Positions 40,055-49,621 of a DNA stretch of 58,342 nt are shown piece after piece. Positions within the stretch are counted from its first letter, which is position 1. Each line of letters begins with the position of its first letter. The position numbers were made by a program, and so were the translations under genes. Location: the NCBI GenBank assembly GCA_018969585.1, contig JAGWYB010000003.1, forward strand, positions 1-58,342. Direction: 5' to 3'. This DNA comes from Actinomycetales bacterium (GTDB lineage: Bacteria > Actinomycetota > Actinomycetes > Nanopelagicales > Nanopelagicaceae). The notes under the pieces were generated by a model that saw nothing but the letters and a program-made list of their open reading frames with translations, had not been told where the DNA came from and did no database searches.

Positions 40055-41158
40055 ATGACAAACTACATAGGTAGCGCAACAACCCACTCGGGTTGGCGTG
40101 CGACCCTACAAAAAGTGGGTGGCAATCTCGCAGGTATGGTGATTCCAAATATTGGAGCATTTATTGCCTGGGGCTTGTTAACAGCACTCTTCATTCCAAC
40201 TGGCTGGATCCCGAATGAAGATTTCGCAAAAATGGTAGGTCCGATGATTATTAACCTGCTACCAATTCTTATTGCCTTCACCGGCGGCCGAATGGTTCAT
40301 GGCCACCGCGGTGCAGTAATTGGTGCGGTTGCAACTGTCGGTGTAATTGTAGGAACTGATATCCCAATGTTCTTGGGCGCCATGATTATGGGTCCATTAG
40401 CTGCTTGGGTTCTGAAGAAAATCGATGCAGTACTAGATCCAAAAGTACCCGTTGGATTTGAGATGCTCATCAGTAACTTCTCACTAGGCATAAGCGGTCT
40501 GCTTATGGCGATGTTGGGTTACCTTGGCATTGGCCCAATCGTTAAATCAATTAGCGATGTTCTCGGCAATGCAATTCAGTCATTGGTTGACAATGGTCTT
40601 CTTCCTCTTGCCTCGCTCATCATCGAGCCAGCAAAAGTTCTATTTTTAAACAATGCCATTAATCACGGAGTTCTTGGACCTCTAGGCGTTGCTGAAGCAC
40701 AAGAGACTGGTCGTTCCATTCTCTTTATGCTTGAGACCAACCCAGGACCTGGACTCGGCGTTCTACTTGCATTCTGGGTCGCTGGACCACGTTTGATTCG
40801 TGGTTCTGTTCCAGGCGCGGTAATCATTCACTTCCTTGGTGGAATTCATGAGATCTATTTCCCATACATTCTTATGAAGCCAAGAATGATTCTCGCTGCA
40901 ATCGCAGGTGGAGCAACAGGCGTATTCGTAAACGTAGCGCTGGACAACGGCTTGACTGCAACACCGTCTCCAGGCTCAATCTTCGCCTACCTCGTGGTTA
41001 CTCCGCAGGGTTACACATTCAAAGTACTTCTAGCTATAGCCGCATCAGCAGCTGTCGCCTTCCTTGTTGGTTGGCTCTTGCTGAAATCTGATAAGTCACT
41101 TGACCAAGCAGATTTGGATGCAGCTAAAGCACGTAAAGACTCGCTGAAGAACGGTTAG
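40055..41158 (+). CDS. PTS mannitol-type EIIC
   Basis: GGNLAGMVIPNIGAFIAWGLLTALFIPTGW, FLNNAINHGVLGPLG, LGGIHEIYFPYILMKPR. Confidence 0.95.
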   Translation: MTNYIGSATTHSGWRATLQKVGGNLAGMVIPNIGAFIAWGLLTALFIPTGWIPNEDFAKMVGPMIINLLPILIAFTGGRMVHGHRGAVIGAVATVGVIVGTDIPMFLGAMIMGPLAAWVLKKIDAVLDPKVPVGFEMLISNFSLGISGLLMAMLGYLGIGPIVKSISDVLGNAIQSLVDNGLLPLASLIIEPAKVLFLNNAINHGVLGPLGVAEAQETGRSILFMLETNPGPGLGVLLAFWVAGPRLIRGSVPGAVIIHFLGGIHEIYFPYILMKPRMILAAIAGGATGVFVNVALDNGLTATPSPGSIFAYLVVTPQGYTFKVLLAIAASAAVAFLVGWLLLKSDKSLDQADLDAAKARKDSLKNG

Positions 41159-41159
41159 C

Positions 41160-41474
41160 ATGGCGAGTATTTCTGGCTCTGATGTGAAGCTTGTCGTCAT
41201 CGCCTGCGAAGCAGGGATGGGTTCCAGCGTGATGGTTGCAAATATGGTTGCCAAGCAATTAAAAGAACTTGGCATCAAAGCAACTCATTCGCCGGTAAAT
41301 CAATTGGCAAGCTCGGGCGCTGATCTCGTTCTCTGCCACCGTGGGCTATCAGGACGTGCGAAGCAAACGGTGCCCGATAAGGTCGTAATCCCCTTTGACA
41401 TGTTCTTAGGCGACCCCGCAATCGCATCAGTAGTACAAGCGATAAAGGATGGTTCTACTATCTCGGATGGTTAA
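41160..41474 (+). CDS. PTS mannitol-type EIIB (stand-alone)
   Basis: VVIACEAGMGSSVMVANMVAKQL phosphocysteine loop. Confidence 0.92.
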   Translation: MASISGSDVKLVVIACEAGMGSSVMVANMVAKQLKELGIKATHSPVNQLASSGADLVLCHRGLSGRAKQTVPDKVVIPFDMFLGDPAIASVVQAIKDGSTISDG

Positions 41475-41898
41475 ACCGTTGCTATCGCTGGAAGGTATCC
41501 ACTTAGGTGCCACCGCTTCGACGAAAGAAGAGGCGGTGGCCCTTTGCGGTAAGGCGCTACTTGAATTAGGCGCAGTGCAAAATGGTTATGCCGAAGCGAT
41601 GCAAGCGAGAGAGAAGATTTTTCCTTCATACATGGGTAACGGCGTTTCAATTCCTCATGGCACTGACGAAGCTCGTTCGCTTGTGAACTTTGGCCAACTT
41701 GTATTCATCAGGTTCGCAAGCCCCATCCCTTGGGGTGATGAGTCTGCAACCATCTGCATTGGCATTGCAGCTCAGGAAGATGAACATGGAGAAATCCTTG
41801 GTAATCTTGCCGAGGTTTTAATTGATGAGATTCAACTTCAAAAACTCAATCAATCGAACGATAAAGAAGAAATACTTAGAATTCTTTTAGCAAATTAG
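41467..41898 (+). CDS. PTS EIIA (mannitol/fructose type)
   Basis: FPSYMGNGVSIPHGTDEAR active-site His; ATG 41467 overlaps EIIB stop (ATGGTTAA). Confidence 0.92.
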   Translation: MVKPLLSLEGIHLGATASTKEEAVALCGKALLELGAVQNGYAEAMQAREKIFPSYMGNGVSIPHGTDEARSLVNFGQLVFIRFASPIPWGDESATICIGIAAQEDEHGEILGNLAEVLIDEIQLQKLNQSNDKEEILRILLAN

Positions 41899-41922
41899 CA
41901 AAAAGTTTCTCCGGAGAAAGGT

Positions 41923-42969
41923 GTGAAAGTGAAAGCAGCGCTCTTTAAGGAACCAGGTGATCTCTCGATTATTGAGATTCCTAAGCCAAATCCTGGCTTG
42001 AAAGAAATTCTTATCAGAGTAAAAACATGCGCCACTTGCGGCACCGATGCCAAAATTTTCAAACACGGCCATCCCCGCTTAAAGCCACCTCAAGTTATCG
42101 GACATGAGATTTCGGGTGAAATTGTAGAAATCGGAAGTGAAGTAACTGGATTTAATATTGGCGATCGAGTTCAAGTAATTGCGGCGATTCCCTGCGGTGA
42201 ATGCTGGCTCTGCAAATCAAATCGAATGACTATCTGTGAAAACCAATTAAGTATGGGTTACCAATTTGCTGGTGGATTTGCCGAATACATGATTATTCCC
42301 TGGGAAGTTATTCGAGTAAACGGTGTAAATAGAATTCCTGACAATGTCTCATTCGATGAAGCAGCAGTTACCGAGCCACTGGCGTGCGTACTCAACTCGC
42401 AGAAAATTGTGGGAATTACAACAGGAGACACAGTCTTAGTAATGGGAGCTGGTCCGATCGGATGTCTCCACGTCCGGCTCGCAAGAGCGCTGGGGGCTGA
42501 AAAAGTGTTTCTTGCAGATATTAATGGTGATCGACTCGCACTTTCCTCAGAAAAAGTAAAACCGGACGCTTCCATTGATATGTCAAAAGAAGATCTTGCG
42601 AATCGAATCAAATCGCTAACCGACGGTCGTGGCCCCTCAGTAGTTATTACCGCGGCTCCATCCGGTGCAGCTCAAGAACTTGCAATCTCAATAGTTGCCC
42701 CCGGTGGACGTGTTAGTTTTTTTGGCGGACTTCCAAAAGATAAACCCTTTATAAATTGTGATGCAAACATAGTCCACTACAAAGAAGTAACCCTATTTGG
42801 TGCAAATGGCTCAAGTCCTAGTCAAAATCTTGAGGCGCTACAGATGATTTCTTCGGGCAAAGTTTCTGTATCTGATTTGATAACGCATAAAGTCACTTTA
42901 GATCGAGTCTCAGATGCAATTGACGCCGTAATGAGTGGAACAGCTATCAAAGTTGTAGTGAATCCCTGA
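41923..42969 (+). CDS. Zn-dependent medium-chain dehydrogenase (sorbitol/GatD-like)
   Basis: TCATCGTDAKIF, GHEISGEI, CGECWLCKSNRMTIC structural-zinc motif. Confidence 0.9.
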   Translation: MKVKAALFKEPGDLSIIEIPKPNPGLKEILIRVKTCATCGTDAKIFKHGHPRLKPPQVIGHEISGEIVEIGSEVTGFNIGDRVQVIAAIPCGECWLCKSNRMTICENQLSMGYQFAGGFAEYMIIPWEVIRVNGVNRIPDNVSFDEAAVTEPLACVLNSQKIVGITTGDTVLVMGAGPIGCLHVRLARALGAEKVFLADINGDRLALSSEKVKPDASIDMSKEDLANRIKSLTDGRGPSVVITAAPSGAAQELAISIVAPGGRVSFFGGLPKDKPFINCDANIVHYKEVTLFGANGSSPSQNLEALQMISSGKVSVSDLITHKVTLDRVSDAIDAVMSGTAIKVVVNP

Positions 42970-42970
42970 C

Positions 42971-43234
42971 ATGTTTACTCGGAAGATGGAAGTTAAAGCA
43001 GCCGTGGGTCTACACGCAAGACCTGCCGCACAATTTGCCGAGATTGCAAAGAGTGCAGGCTTTCCCGTAAAAGTTGGTCGAAGCGAGTCCGAATTGGTGA
43101 ATGCAGCTAGCCCGTTGCGGTTATTAACCTTAAAGGTCCAACAAGGTGAGTCCATCTTCGTCGTATGCGAAACTTCTGATGAATCAATTGCTACGAAATT
43201 ATTGGACAATCTAGAAGCCTGCATAGAAAATTAA
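42971..43234 (+). CDS. ptsH: PTS phosphocarrier HPr
   Basis: AAVGLHARPAAQFAEIA active-site His; VNAASPLRLL Ser-46-like region. Confidence 0.92.
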   Translation: MFTRKMEVKAAVGLHARPAAQFAEIAKSAGFPVKVGRSESELVNAASPLRLLTLKVQQGESIFVVCETSDESIATKLLDNLEACIEN

Positions 43235-43236
43235 CT

Positions 43237-44859
43237 ATGGCTGATATAGCGGGCTACGGAGTTGGCGATCAGCCCGTAATTGGAAGAATATTTTTAGTTC
43301 AACGAAATAATTTAGACTCACAAATAATTCTCGCATCCCTACCCAAAAAAGAAGCACTTGCAAAATTAACGGAAGCAATTCAAATCGTCGCCTCTGACTT
43401 TTCTAATTCAATCAACACTTCTCAAGATTCTACTTTACAAGAAATTCTCAGGGCTCAATTAGCCATATTGACCGATCCAGAACTCTCTTCCGTAATTATT
43501 GACTTTATTAATTCTGGCGCATCTTTATCTAGCGCAATTGACTCTGCAATAAATGATTTTACTTCGCTATTAGTTGGAGGAAGCGCTGAATTTGAAGCTC
43601 GAATTGCCGACCTGAAAGAGATCGGCTCAAGACTTATCGACGCCGCAGCTGGTAAATCCAGAAAATTACAATTCCCAACTGAAGGCGAGTGGATTGTGGT
43701 TTCTGATGATCTAAGTCCATTAGAAACCTCTCAATTTACATCTGCCATAAAAGGCGTAGTAACAAGGGACGGTGGCCCTACTTCACATACCGCAATTGTC
43801 TGTCGCCAGTTGAGAATTTCAGCGGTCGTTGGATGCGGAGATATATCCAAACTCCTCTCCAATGAATTAATCACTTTAGACCCCGCGGACAATGCTGTGT
43901 ACTTTGGAGAAAGAACGATTGAAAATTCCGGTCCATGGTGGAAAAAATTACCAATCCAGAAAAAAAGTATTTTTCGCCCACTTGGAAATGTTGGTTCAGT
44001 TAAGGACGCGGATTTAGTGAGATCTTCTCAAGCGCAAGGCGTAGGACTACTAAGAACTGAACTACTGTTCCTTGATCATAAGAATGAGCCTTCCGTTGAA
44101 GAGCAAATAAAAATCTATTCTGAAGTTGTCTCGCACTGTCCGGGTGGAGAAATAATATTCCGAACTCTTGATGCTGGAACGGATAAGCCGATTCCGTTTT
44201 TAGGACTTGGGAAAGAAGAAAATCCGGCTTTAGGTCTGCGGGGTCAACGAATATCTTGGATTCGGCCGAAATTTTATGAAAATCAACTTTTAGCTATTAG
44301 AGAGACTGGCGCTAAGTTCTCGAATCGAAAAATCTCAGTAATGGCCCCGATGATTGCAAATAAGGAAGAGGCTATTTCTTTCGCAAATTCGGCTTCAAGG
44401 CTCGGCTTTGACTCCATTGGAATTATGGTTGAAGTTCCCTCCATAATTGAAGAGATTTCGACTCTTCCCGAAAATATTCATTTTCTATCAATTGGAACAA
44501 ATGATCTTTCGCAATATTTATTTGCCGCAGACCGTCAAAACTCGTCCGTAGCTCATCTGCTTAATCCCTGGCAACCAATACTTCTGAAAACTATCTCAAG
44601 AATTTGCAATCTCTCAAAAACTCGAGGAATTAAAGTTGGTATCTGCGGAGAGGCAGCGTCAGATACTCTGTTATCTGCCGTATTAATTGGTTTGGGTGTT
44701 GAATCTTTAAGTGCAGGAGCAGGCGCTGTTTCAGATCTTGTCGCTATATCTCAGGTGCTCTCACCCTCTCAGGCCGAGGCAGCAGCAAACATTGCTCTCA
44801 ATTCGATTTCCGCGATCGACGCTCAACGTTCCGTTAGAAACCTGCTATCTTCGAAGTAG
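43237..44859 (+). CDS. ptsI: PTS Enzyme I
   Basis: TRDGGPTSHTAIVCRQL active His, GVGLLRTELLFLD, GICGEAASD. Confidence 0.95.
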   Translation: MADIAGYGVGDQPVIGRIFLVQRNNLDSQIILASLPKKEALAKLTEAIQIVASDFSNSINTSQDSTLQEILRAQLAILTDPELSSVIIDFINSGASLSSAIDSAINDFTSLLVGGSAEFEARIADLKEIGSRLIDAAAGKSRKLQFPTEGEWIVVSDDLSPLETSQFTSAIKGVVTRDGGPTSHTAIVCRQLRISAVVGCGDISKLLSNELITLDPADNAVYFGERTIENSGPWWKKLPIQKKSIFRPLGNVGSVKDADLVRSSQAQGVGLLRTELLFLDHKNEPSVEEQIKIYSEVVSHCPGGEIIFRTLDAGTDKPIPFLGLGKEENPALGLRGQRISWIRPKFYENQLLAIRETGAKFSNRKISVMAPMIANKEEAISFANSASRLGFDSIGIMVEVPSIIEEISTLPENIHFLSIGTNDLSQYLFAADRQNSSVAHLLNPWQPILLKTISRICNLSKTRGIKVGICGEAASDTLLSAVLIGLGVESLSAGAGAVSDLVAISQVLSPSQAEAAANIALNSISAIDAQRSVRNLLSSK

Positions 44860-44902
44860 CGATAAGCAATGTATCCATAACTATTTGATAGATAATTGGT
44901 AA

Positions 44903-45538
44903 ATGCCGATTCCAAGTAGATTCCCGGAATATTTGATTGCATCAGTGCTAATCATTTTGGCACCTGGGCCAAGTGTTCTTTTTGCGATTGCAAGAGCAAT
45001 TGCTTGGGGACGTGCGACAGCCGTTGCTACGGTCGTTGGTAATGCGCTCGGCATGTTTTCGTTATCTATCTTGATCGCATTCGGGCTTGGTCCAATTCTT
45101 GAGAAAAGTGAATTGGCATTTATAACAGTGCAAGTTCTTGGTGGTCTGTACCTGATTTATCTTGGAATCGATGCGCTAAAGCACTCAAGAGTTGCTGCAT
45201 CAGAGATGCTTAGCCAAGGCGATATCAGGCCCTCACATCTTCGTTCAATAAGGGATGGTTTCTGGGTTGGGGCGCTCAACCCAAAAGGTCTTGTATTTTT
45301 TGCGGCGATACTTCCCCAGTTCTTAGACCGAGATAAATCAAATCTCACCGGCCAGCTCCTTCTCATGGGCGCAACTTTTGCGATTCTGGCCATCATCGGC
45401 GATGGAACTTGGGGCCTACTCGCTGGCACCGTGCGGTCATGGATGGCAAGTTCGCCGATGCGCTTAGTAGCGCTGCGCCGACTTGGCGGGGCGGTAATAA
45501 TCTTGCTGGGACTCTTCACCTTAATTTCCGTGGCGTAG
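44903..45538 (+). CDS. LysE family translocator
   Basis: ILAPGPSVLFAIARAIAWGRATAVATVVGNALG; multiple TM. Confidence 0.9.
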   Translation: MPIPSRFPEYLIASVLIILAPGPSVLFAIARAIAWGRATAVATVVGNALGMFSLSILIAFGLGPILEKSELAFITVQVLGGLYLIYLGIDALKHSRVAASEMLSQGDIRPSHLRSIRDGFWVGALNPKGLVFFAAILPQFLDRDKSNLTGQLLLMGATFAILAIIGDGTWGLLAGTVRSWMASSPMRLVALRRLGGAVIILLGLFTLISVA

Positions 45539-45575
45539 CCCAAGTTTGTCAGTCCGCAACGGCACAATCTCGCCC

Positions 45576-46250
45576 ATGAGTAAAGCGCGCGAATTTATAA
45601 GCCCAAGTGATCTGACCTTCTCCTGGGATAACTGCCACCGATGTCTCTGGCTTTATTACAACCATGGATTGAAAGCTCCCTCATTCTTCCCTCTAGTTGG
45701 CGAGCTCTCCGCCCTTCAAGAAGGCCATTTCGCTAGCGCGACATCGAAAGATCTCCACCCCGATATTCCGGAAGGCAAGGTTGTAGGCAAAGGTGGATGG
45801 GTTAAATCAATTCCAATTCCAGTAAACGGCAATTCATCACCATTTGCAATACGAGGTAAGTACGACTTATTAATGGAATTCTCGGACGGCACATATGGCG
45901 TTATTGATTGTAAATTCCAAGGAAAAGATAATGATAAAAGTGAGTTCTATTCACCACAGTTAGAGGCCTACGCATTCTCTCTTGAGAACCCAGCCTCCGA
46001 TGCCCCGAAAAAAGTCTCCGTTCTTGGTCTCTTAGTCTGGTCCCCTAAAAAACCAGTTGGAAATCCGAGCGATGGATTTAATCTAGAGCTAAATAGCTCA
46101 TGGTTCCCCATCAAGCGAAACCCTGACGCGCTAAATAATAGATTGACCGAATTTATAACAATGGTCTCTGGCCCAACTCCTGTTAGAGATAGCTCCTGTG
46201 AAAACTGTAAATTTATCTCAGAACGGCGAGAAATTTTTGGCGCAGAGTAG
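45576..46250 (+). CDS. PD-(D/E)XK nuclease family (RecB/Cas4-like) with flanking CXXC pairs
   Basis: GKYDLLMEFSDGTYGVIDCKFQ (D...DXK), SPQLEAYAFSLE; CHRCLWLYY at N-terminus and CENCKF at C-terminus. Confidence 0.82.
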   Translation: MSKAREFISPSDLTFSWDNCHRCLWLYYNHGLKAPSFFPLVGELSALQEGHFASATSKDLHPDIPEGKVVGKGGWVKSIPIPVNGNSSPFAIRGKYDLLMEFSDGTYGVIDCKFQGKDNDKSEFYSPQLEAYAFSLENPASDAPKKVSVLGLLVWSPKKPVGNPSDGFNLELNSSWFPIKRNPDALNNRLTEFITMVSGPTPVRDSSCENCKFISERREIFGAE

Positions 46251-47012
46251 TTAGCGCTTCTTTCTACTTCGTTTCGCCTCAGGTTTCTTTTTTCGTTCAG
46301 CATCTAAAGCCTCTTTGGCTTGCGAAGCATAAATATCTACATACTCTTGCCCCGACATCTCCTGTAACTTCTTCATTATCTGGTCGGTTGCTTTCCTCAA
46401 TTTTTCGGGATCACTTCCATTCTCGACCCCTTGAAAATACATCGGCTCACCAAACTTCATCTCAACCCGAAGTATTTTAGGAATAACTTTTCCAGTGGGT
46501 TGAATTTCAGCAGTATTAAACATAGCTACCGGAATAACCGGAGCTCCTGATTCAAAAGCAAGGCGAGCAACGCCGGTACGACCACGATATAAACGTCCGT
46601 CGGGCGATCGCGTACCCTCCGGATAGATTCCAAGACACTCGCCATTGGCAAGAACGGACAAACCAGTTAGTAGGGCCGCCTCGGATTTGGATCCACCGGC
46701 TCTATCGACAGGAACTTGTCCTAGCGCAATGAACGTTAACTTCTTGAGAAGCCCCTTCGGTCCAGGCGATGTGAAGTATTCACTCTTGGCCAGAAAAGTA
46801 ACTTTCCTTGGAACAACTAACGGCATGAAAATTGAATCGCTAAATGAAAGATGGTTCGAGGCAATAATTACTGGACCCTGCGACGGTACATTTCTTAACC
46901 CGCTCACCTTTGGCCTGAAGAGCAGAGTTAAAACCGGCATAAGAAAAGATTTCAGTAATCCATATGCAACCTTGTCGCCTTGAACGACGGAAGGTCGCTT
47001 CCGAAGCGCCAT
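46251..47012 (-). CDS. 1-acyl-sn-glycerol-3-phosphate acyltransferase
   Basis: ASNHLSFSDSIF, YPEGTRSPDG. Confidence 0.93.
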   Translation of the reverse strand: MALRKRPSVVQGDKVAYGLLKSFLMPVLTLLFRPKVSGLRNVPSQGPVIIASNHLSFSDSIFMPLVVPRKVTFLAKSEYFTSPGPKGLLKKLTFIALGQVPVDRAGGSKSEAALLTGLSVLANGECLGIYPEGTRSPDGRLYRGRTGVARLAFESGAPVIPVAMFNTAEIQPTGKVIPKILRVEMKFGEPMYFQGVENGSDPEKLRKATDQIMKKLQEMSGQEYVDIYASQAKEALDAERKKKPEAKRSRKKR

Positions 47013-47070
47013 GGGGTTAATTTACGACCCCCGTGCCTTGACCTGACAAACCTGTGACAAAATCGAGCGT

Positions 47071-48159
47071 GTGAGCATTCCAAATGCTGAGCCATTTCAC
47101 CTCGCCGGCAATCAAATTGCCATTCTGATGATCCATGGTTTTTCTGGTTCGCCAGTATCAATTCGACCTTGGGCGGAAGGATTACATGCAGAGGGCTATT
47201 CAGTTTACGTACCTCGGCTTCCCGGACATGGGACTAACTGGAGTGAGATGAATGAAACAACTTGGCAAGATTGGTATCGAGAGGTTGAGCAAGCATTTGA
47301 AAACATTAGATTAAAACACCAACGTATTTTCGTAGCGGGATTTTCTATGGGTGGAGCTCTGGCGCTCTATCTCGCATCGCTTAAAGGTAGAGCTATAGAA
47401 GGTTTAATGTTGGTTAATCCATCAATTGGTGATGATCGAATGGTTATGACATTAGTTCCGCTAATTAAATATTTCATTCCCTCGGTAGCGGGTCGTGGGA
47501 CTGATGTGGCAGCTCCGAATCCTCCCCGACACAGTTATGGTCGAACCCCTCTGAAAGCGTTACATTCTCTTCAGAAATTATGGCGTAAAGTCCGAAATCA
47601 ACTACCCGCCATTGATATTCCTTTGATGATTGGATATTCAATTCAAGATCATGTAGTTGATCCAAAATCATCGGAAACGGTCATCGATAATGTTTCATCA
47701 GTTGATATTCGAGAAGTTATCTTTGAGAATTCATATCACAATGTCGCGCTAGATTTCGACTTACCCCTACTTATCTCCGAATCGCACTTATTTATACGCG
47801 ATGTATTGAGCGGAGAAGTCTCATCTAAAAGTCTGGTAGATGATGAATTTGATTCAATAATCGCAGGTTTATCGCTTGATGAATCCGCACCTACCGACTA
47901 TTTAGATGAATTAGAAGTTTCCGGAGTAGAGGTATACCCGGGCGACAATAAACCACTCCCCACATTAACAACGGTTCAAAGAGCAGCGCTTGTTGGAGTC
48001 ATCGGTGGCCCGGCTTACATTTTGATAACTGCATTTACCCCGATAGACCTCCTGGGGATTGGCTTTTGGCCAGGTGCGATTGCTCTAATTGCCGGCGTGA
48101 TTACATTTTTCTGGCAGATGAAACCAGAAGCGGACGATGAGGATGGCATAGCTTTGTGA
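47071..48159 (+). CDS. Alpha/beta hydrolase with C-terminal acidic linker and two predicted TM segments
   Basis: ILMIHGFSGSP, AGFSMGG; C-terminal AALVGVIGGPAYILITAF...IGFWPGAIALIAGVITFFW; GTG start. Confidence 0.88.
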   Translation: MSIPNAEPFHLAGNQIAILMIHGFSGSPVSIRPWAEGLHAEGYSVYVPRLPGHGTNWSEMNETTWQDWYREVEQAFENIRLKHQRIFVAGFSMGGALALYLASLKGRAIEGLMLVNPSIGDDRMVMTLVPLIKYFIPSVAGRGTDVAAPNPPRHSYGRTPLKALHSLQKLWRKVRNQLPAIDIPLMIGYSIQDHVVDPKSSETVIDNVSSVDIREVIFENSYHNVALDFDLPLLISESHLFIRDVLSGEVSSKSLVDDEFDSIIAGLSLDESAPTDYLDELEVSGVEVYPGDNKPLPTLTTVQRAALVGVIGGPAYILITAFTPIDLLGIGFWPGAIALIAGVITFFWQMKPEADDEDGIAL

Positions 48160-49133
48160 ATAATTCGTTTAGGTGGGGTGTTATTGGTACTGGCGGTATC
48201 GCTCGAGCCTTCGCAAAAGATCTTGAATTAACCGAAAGACATCGTGTTGCCCACTTTGGCTCAAGAACGCTTTCAAAAGCCGAAGTTCTCGCTAAAGAGT
48301 TTGGTGCAATTCCGATAGCGGGATATGAAAATTTAGTTAATTCCGAGGTTGATGCAATTTATGTTGCAACACCACATGCCATCCATTCGCAAAATGCGAT
48401 TCTTGCGATTGAAGCTGGTAAGCCAGTTCTTGTAGAAAAGCCTTTCGCTGGTAACGCGCAACAAGCTCGCGCGATGATTGATGCAGCAAAATTTCATCAA
48501 GTACCTCTAATGGAAGCTATGTGGAGCAGATTCTTGCCGCATTTCATACGAGTGCGTGAAATTGTTGATAGCGGCGCCATCGGTGAAATCATCTCAATTC
48601 AAGCCGATCACGGCCAACAACTACCTAAAGATCCCTATTACCGATTACACGCACCTGAGTTAGCTGGAGGTGCGCTTCTGGACCTCGGAATCTATCCGAT
48701 TTCGCTGGCCTCAATGTTGCTCGGTCGCCCTGAACGCATCCTCGCAAAAGGTGTGATAAATGAGTCTGGAGTCGATTCTCAAACTTCAACAATTTTCACC
48801 TATAAAAACGGGGCACATGCAATTTTAACGACGACTTTACTTATTAGAACTCCGTGCCTTGCGAAAATAATAGGAACTTTAGGAAGAATTGAGATTGATA
48901 GTAATTTCTATACTCCGACTTCCATTCGAACTGTCATTGGTGGTGAAACAATCGAATATCCCAATCAGTATGTGGGCCATGGACTTCGCGAGCAAGCTGT
49001 AGCGTTTGAAGAGCTAATTAGCTCTGGGAAAATCGAAAGTCAGGTTATGAGCCACGCTGAAAGCCTGACAATTATGGAAACGCTAGATGAAATACGCGAA
49101 CAAATTGGATTGAAATATCCCTTTGAAAGTTGA
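48156..49133 (+). CDS. Gfo/Idh/MocA family oxidoreductase
   Basis: WGVIGTGGIARAFAKDL, VEKPFAGNAQQA, ALLDLGIYPIS. Confidence 0.93.
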   Translation: MNNSFRWGVIGTGGIARAFAKDLELTERHRVAHFGSRTLSKAEVLAKEFGAIPIAGYENLVNSEVDAIYVATPHAIHSQNAILAIEAGKPVLVEKPFAGNAQQARAMIDAAKFHQVPLMEAMWSRFLPHFIRVREIVDSGAIGEIISIQADHGQQLPKDPYYRLHAPELAGGALLDLGIYPISLASMLLGRPERILAKGVINESGVDSQTSTIFTYKNGAHAILTTTLLIRTPCLAKIIGTLGRIEIDSNFYTPTSIRTVIGGETIEYPNQYVGHGLREQAVAFEELISSGKIESQVMSHAESLTIMETLDEIREQIGLKYPFES

Positions 49134-49135
49134 GA

Positions 49136-49570
49136 TTATCCTTCTAATTTAGACTTTAATTGAGCTAGAGCCACTTCGATAGTTGCCATCTCCGCTTTTC
49201 TGCGCATCATGTCTGGAACTGGCATTGAGACTTGGACGTTTAAACTGTAAGTAACATCGCAACTATCACCGTTATCTTTAATTGAATAACTTCCGGTCAT
49301 CTCAGTCATGAGGTCGGCTTCTTCGAGGGTGAATGAGATTGAATTTGGAAATGCGGAGTAGTCGTAATTTAATTTTGCGCGATCCTTTAGTACGCCCGCT
49401 TCAATCTTCACCGTAGCTGAAGTGGGACGACTTGAACCGTCACGTTCATGAACCTCTACGCTCTTGATGGCAGACGACCATTTAGGAAAACTCTCAAGGT
49501 CTGCCAAGGTTGCCGCCACATCGCTGGCCGAAGCCTCGATCGTTACGGTCTTTGAAGAAATTTCTGCCAT
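49136..49570 (-). CDS. SRPBCC family protein
   Basis: VTIEASASDVAATLADLESFPKWSSAIKSVEV polyketide cyclase/START-like N-terminus. Confidence 0.85.
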   Translation of the reverse strand: MAEISSKTVTIEASASDVAATLADLESFPKWSSAIKSVEVHERDGSSRPTSATVKIEAGVLKDRAKLNYDYSAFPNSISFTLEEADLMTEMTGSYSIKDNGDSCDVTYSLNVQVSMPVPDMMRRKAEMATIEVALAQLKSKLEG

Positions 49571-49621
49571 AGGGTGAGGTTACCTCTTCCGATAGGTGCC
49601 CACTACCAGTAGTTTTCCGCC

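Noticed and set aside
45157-45567. 136-aa bottom-strand ORF opposite lysE
   Set aside because: No recognisable domain; antisense shadow of a conserved transporter
45576-46250. Possible CRISPR-Cas locus because of the Cas4-like nuclease
   Set aside because: No direct-repeat array and no cas1/cas2 or effector genes in the window
47058-47073. CAAAAT 7 nt before the GTG of the second hydrolase as another leaderless promoter
   Set aside because: Does not match TANNNT and has 7-nt spacing; left out of the list of 19
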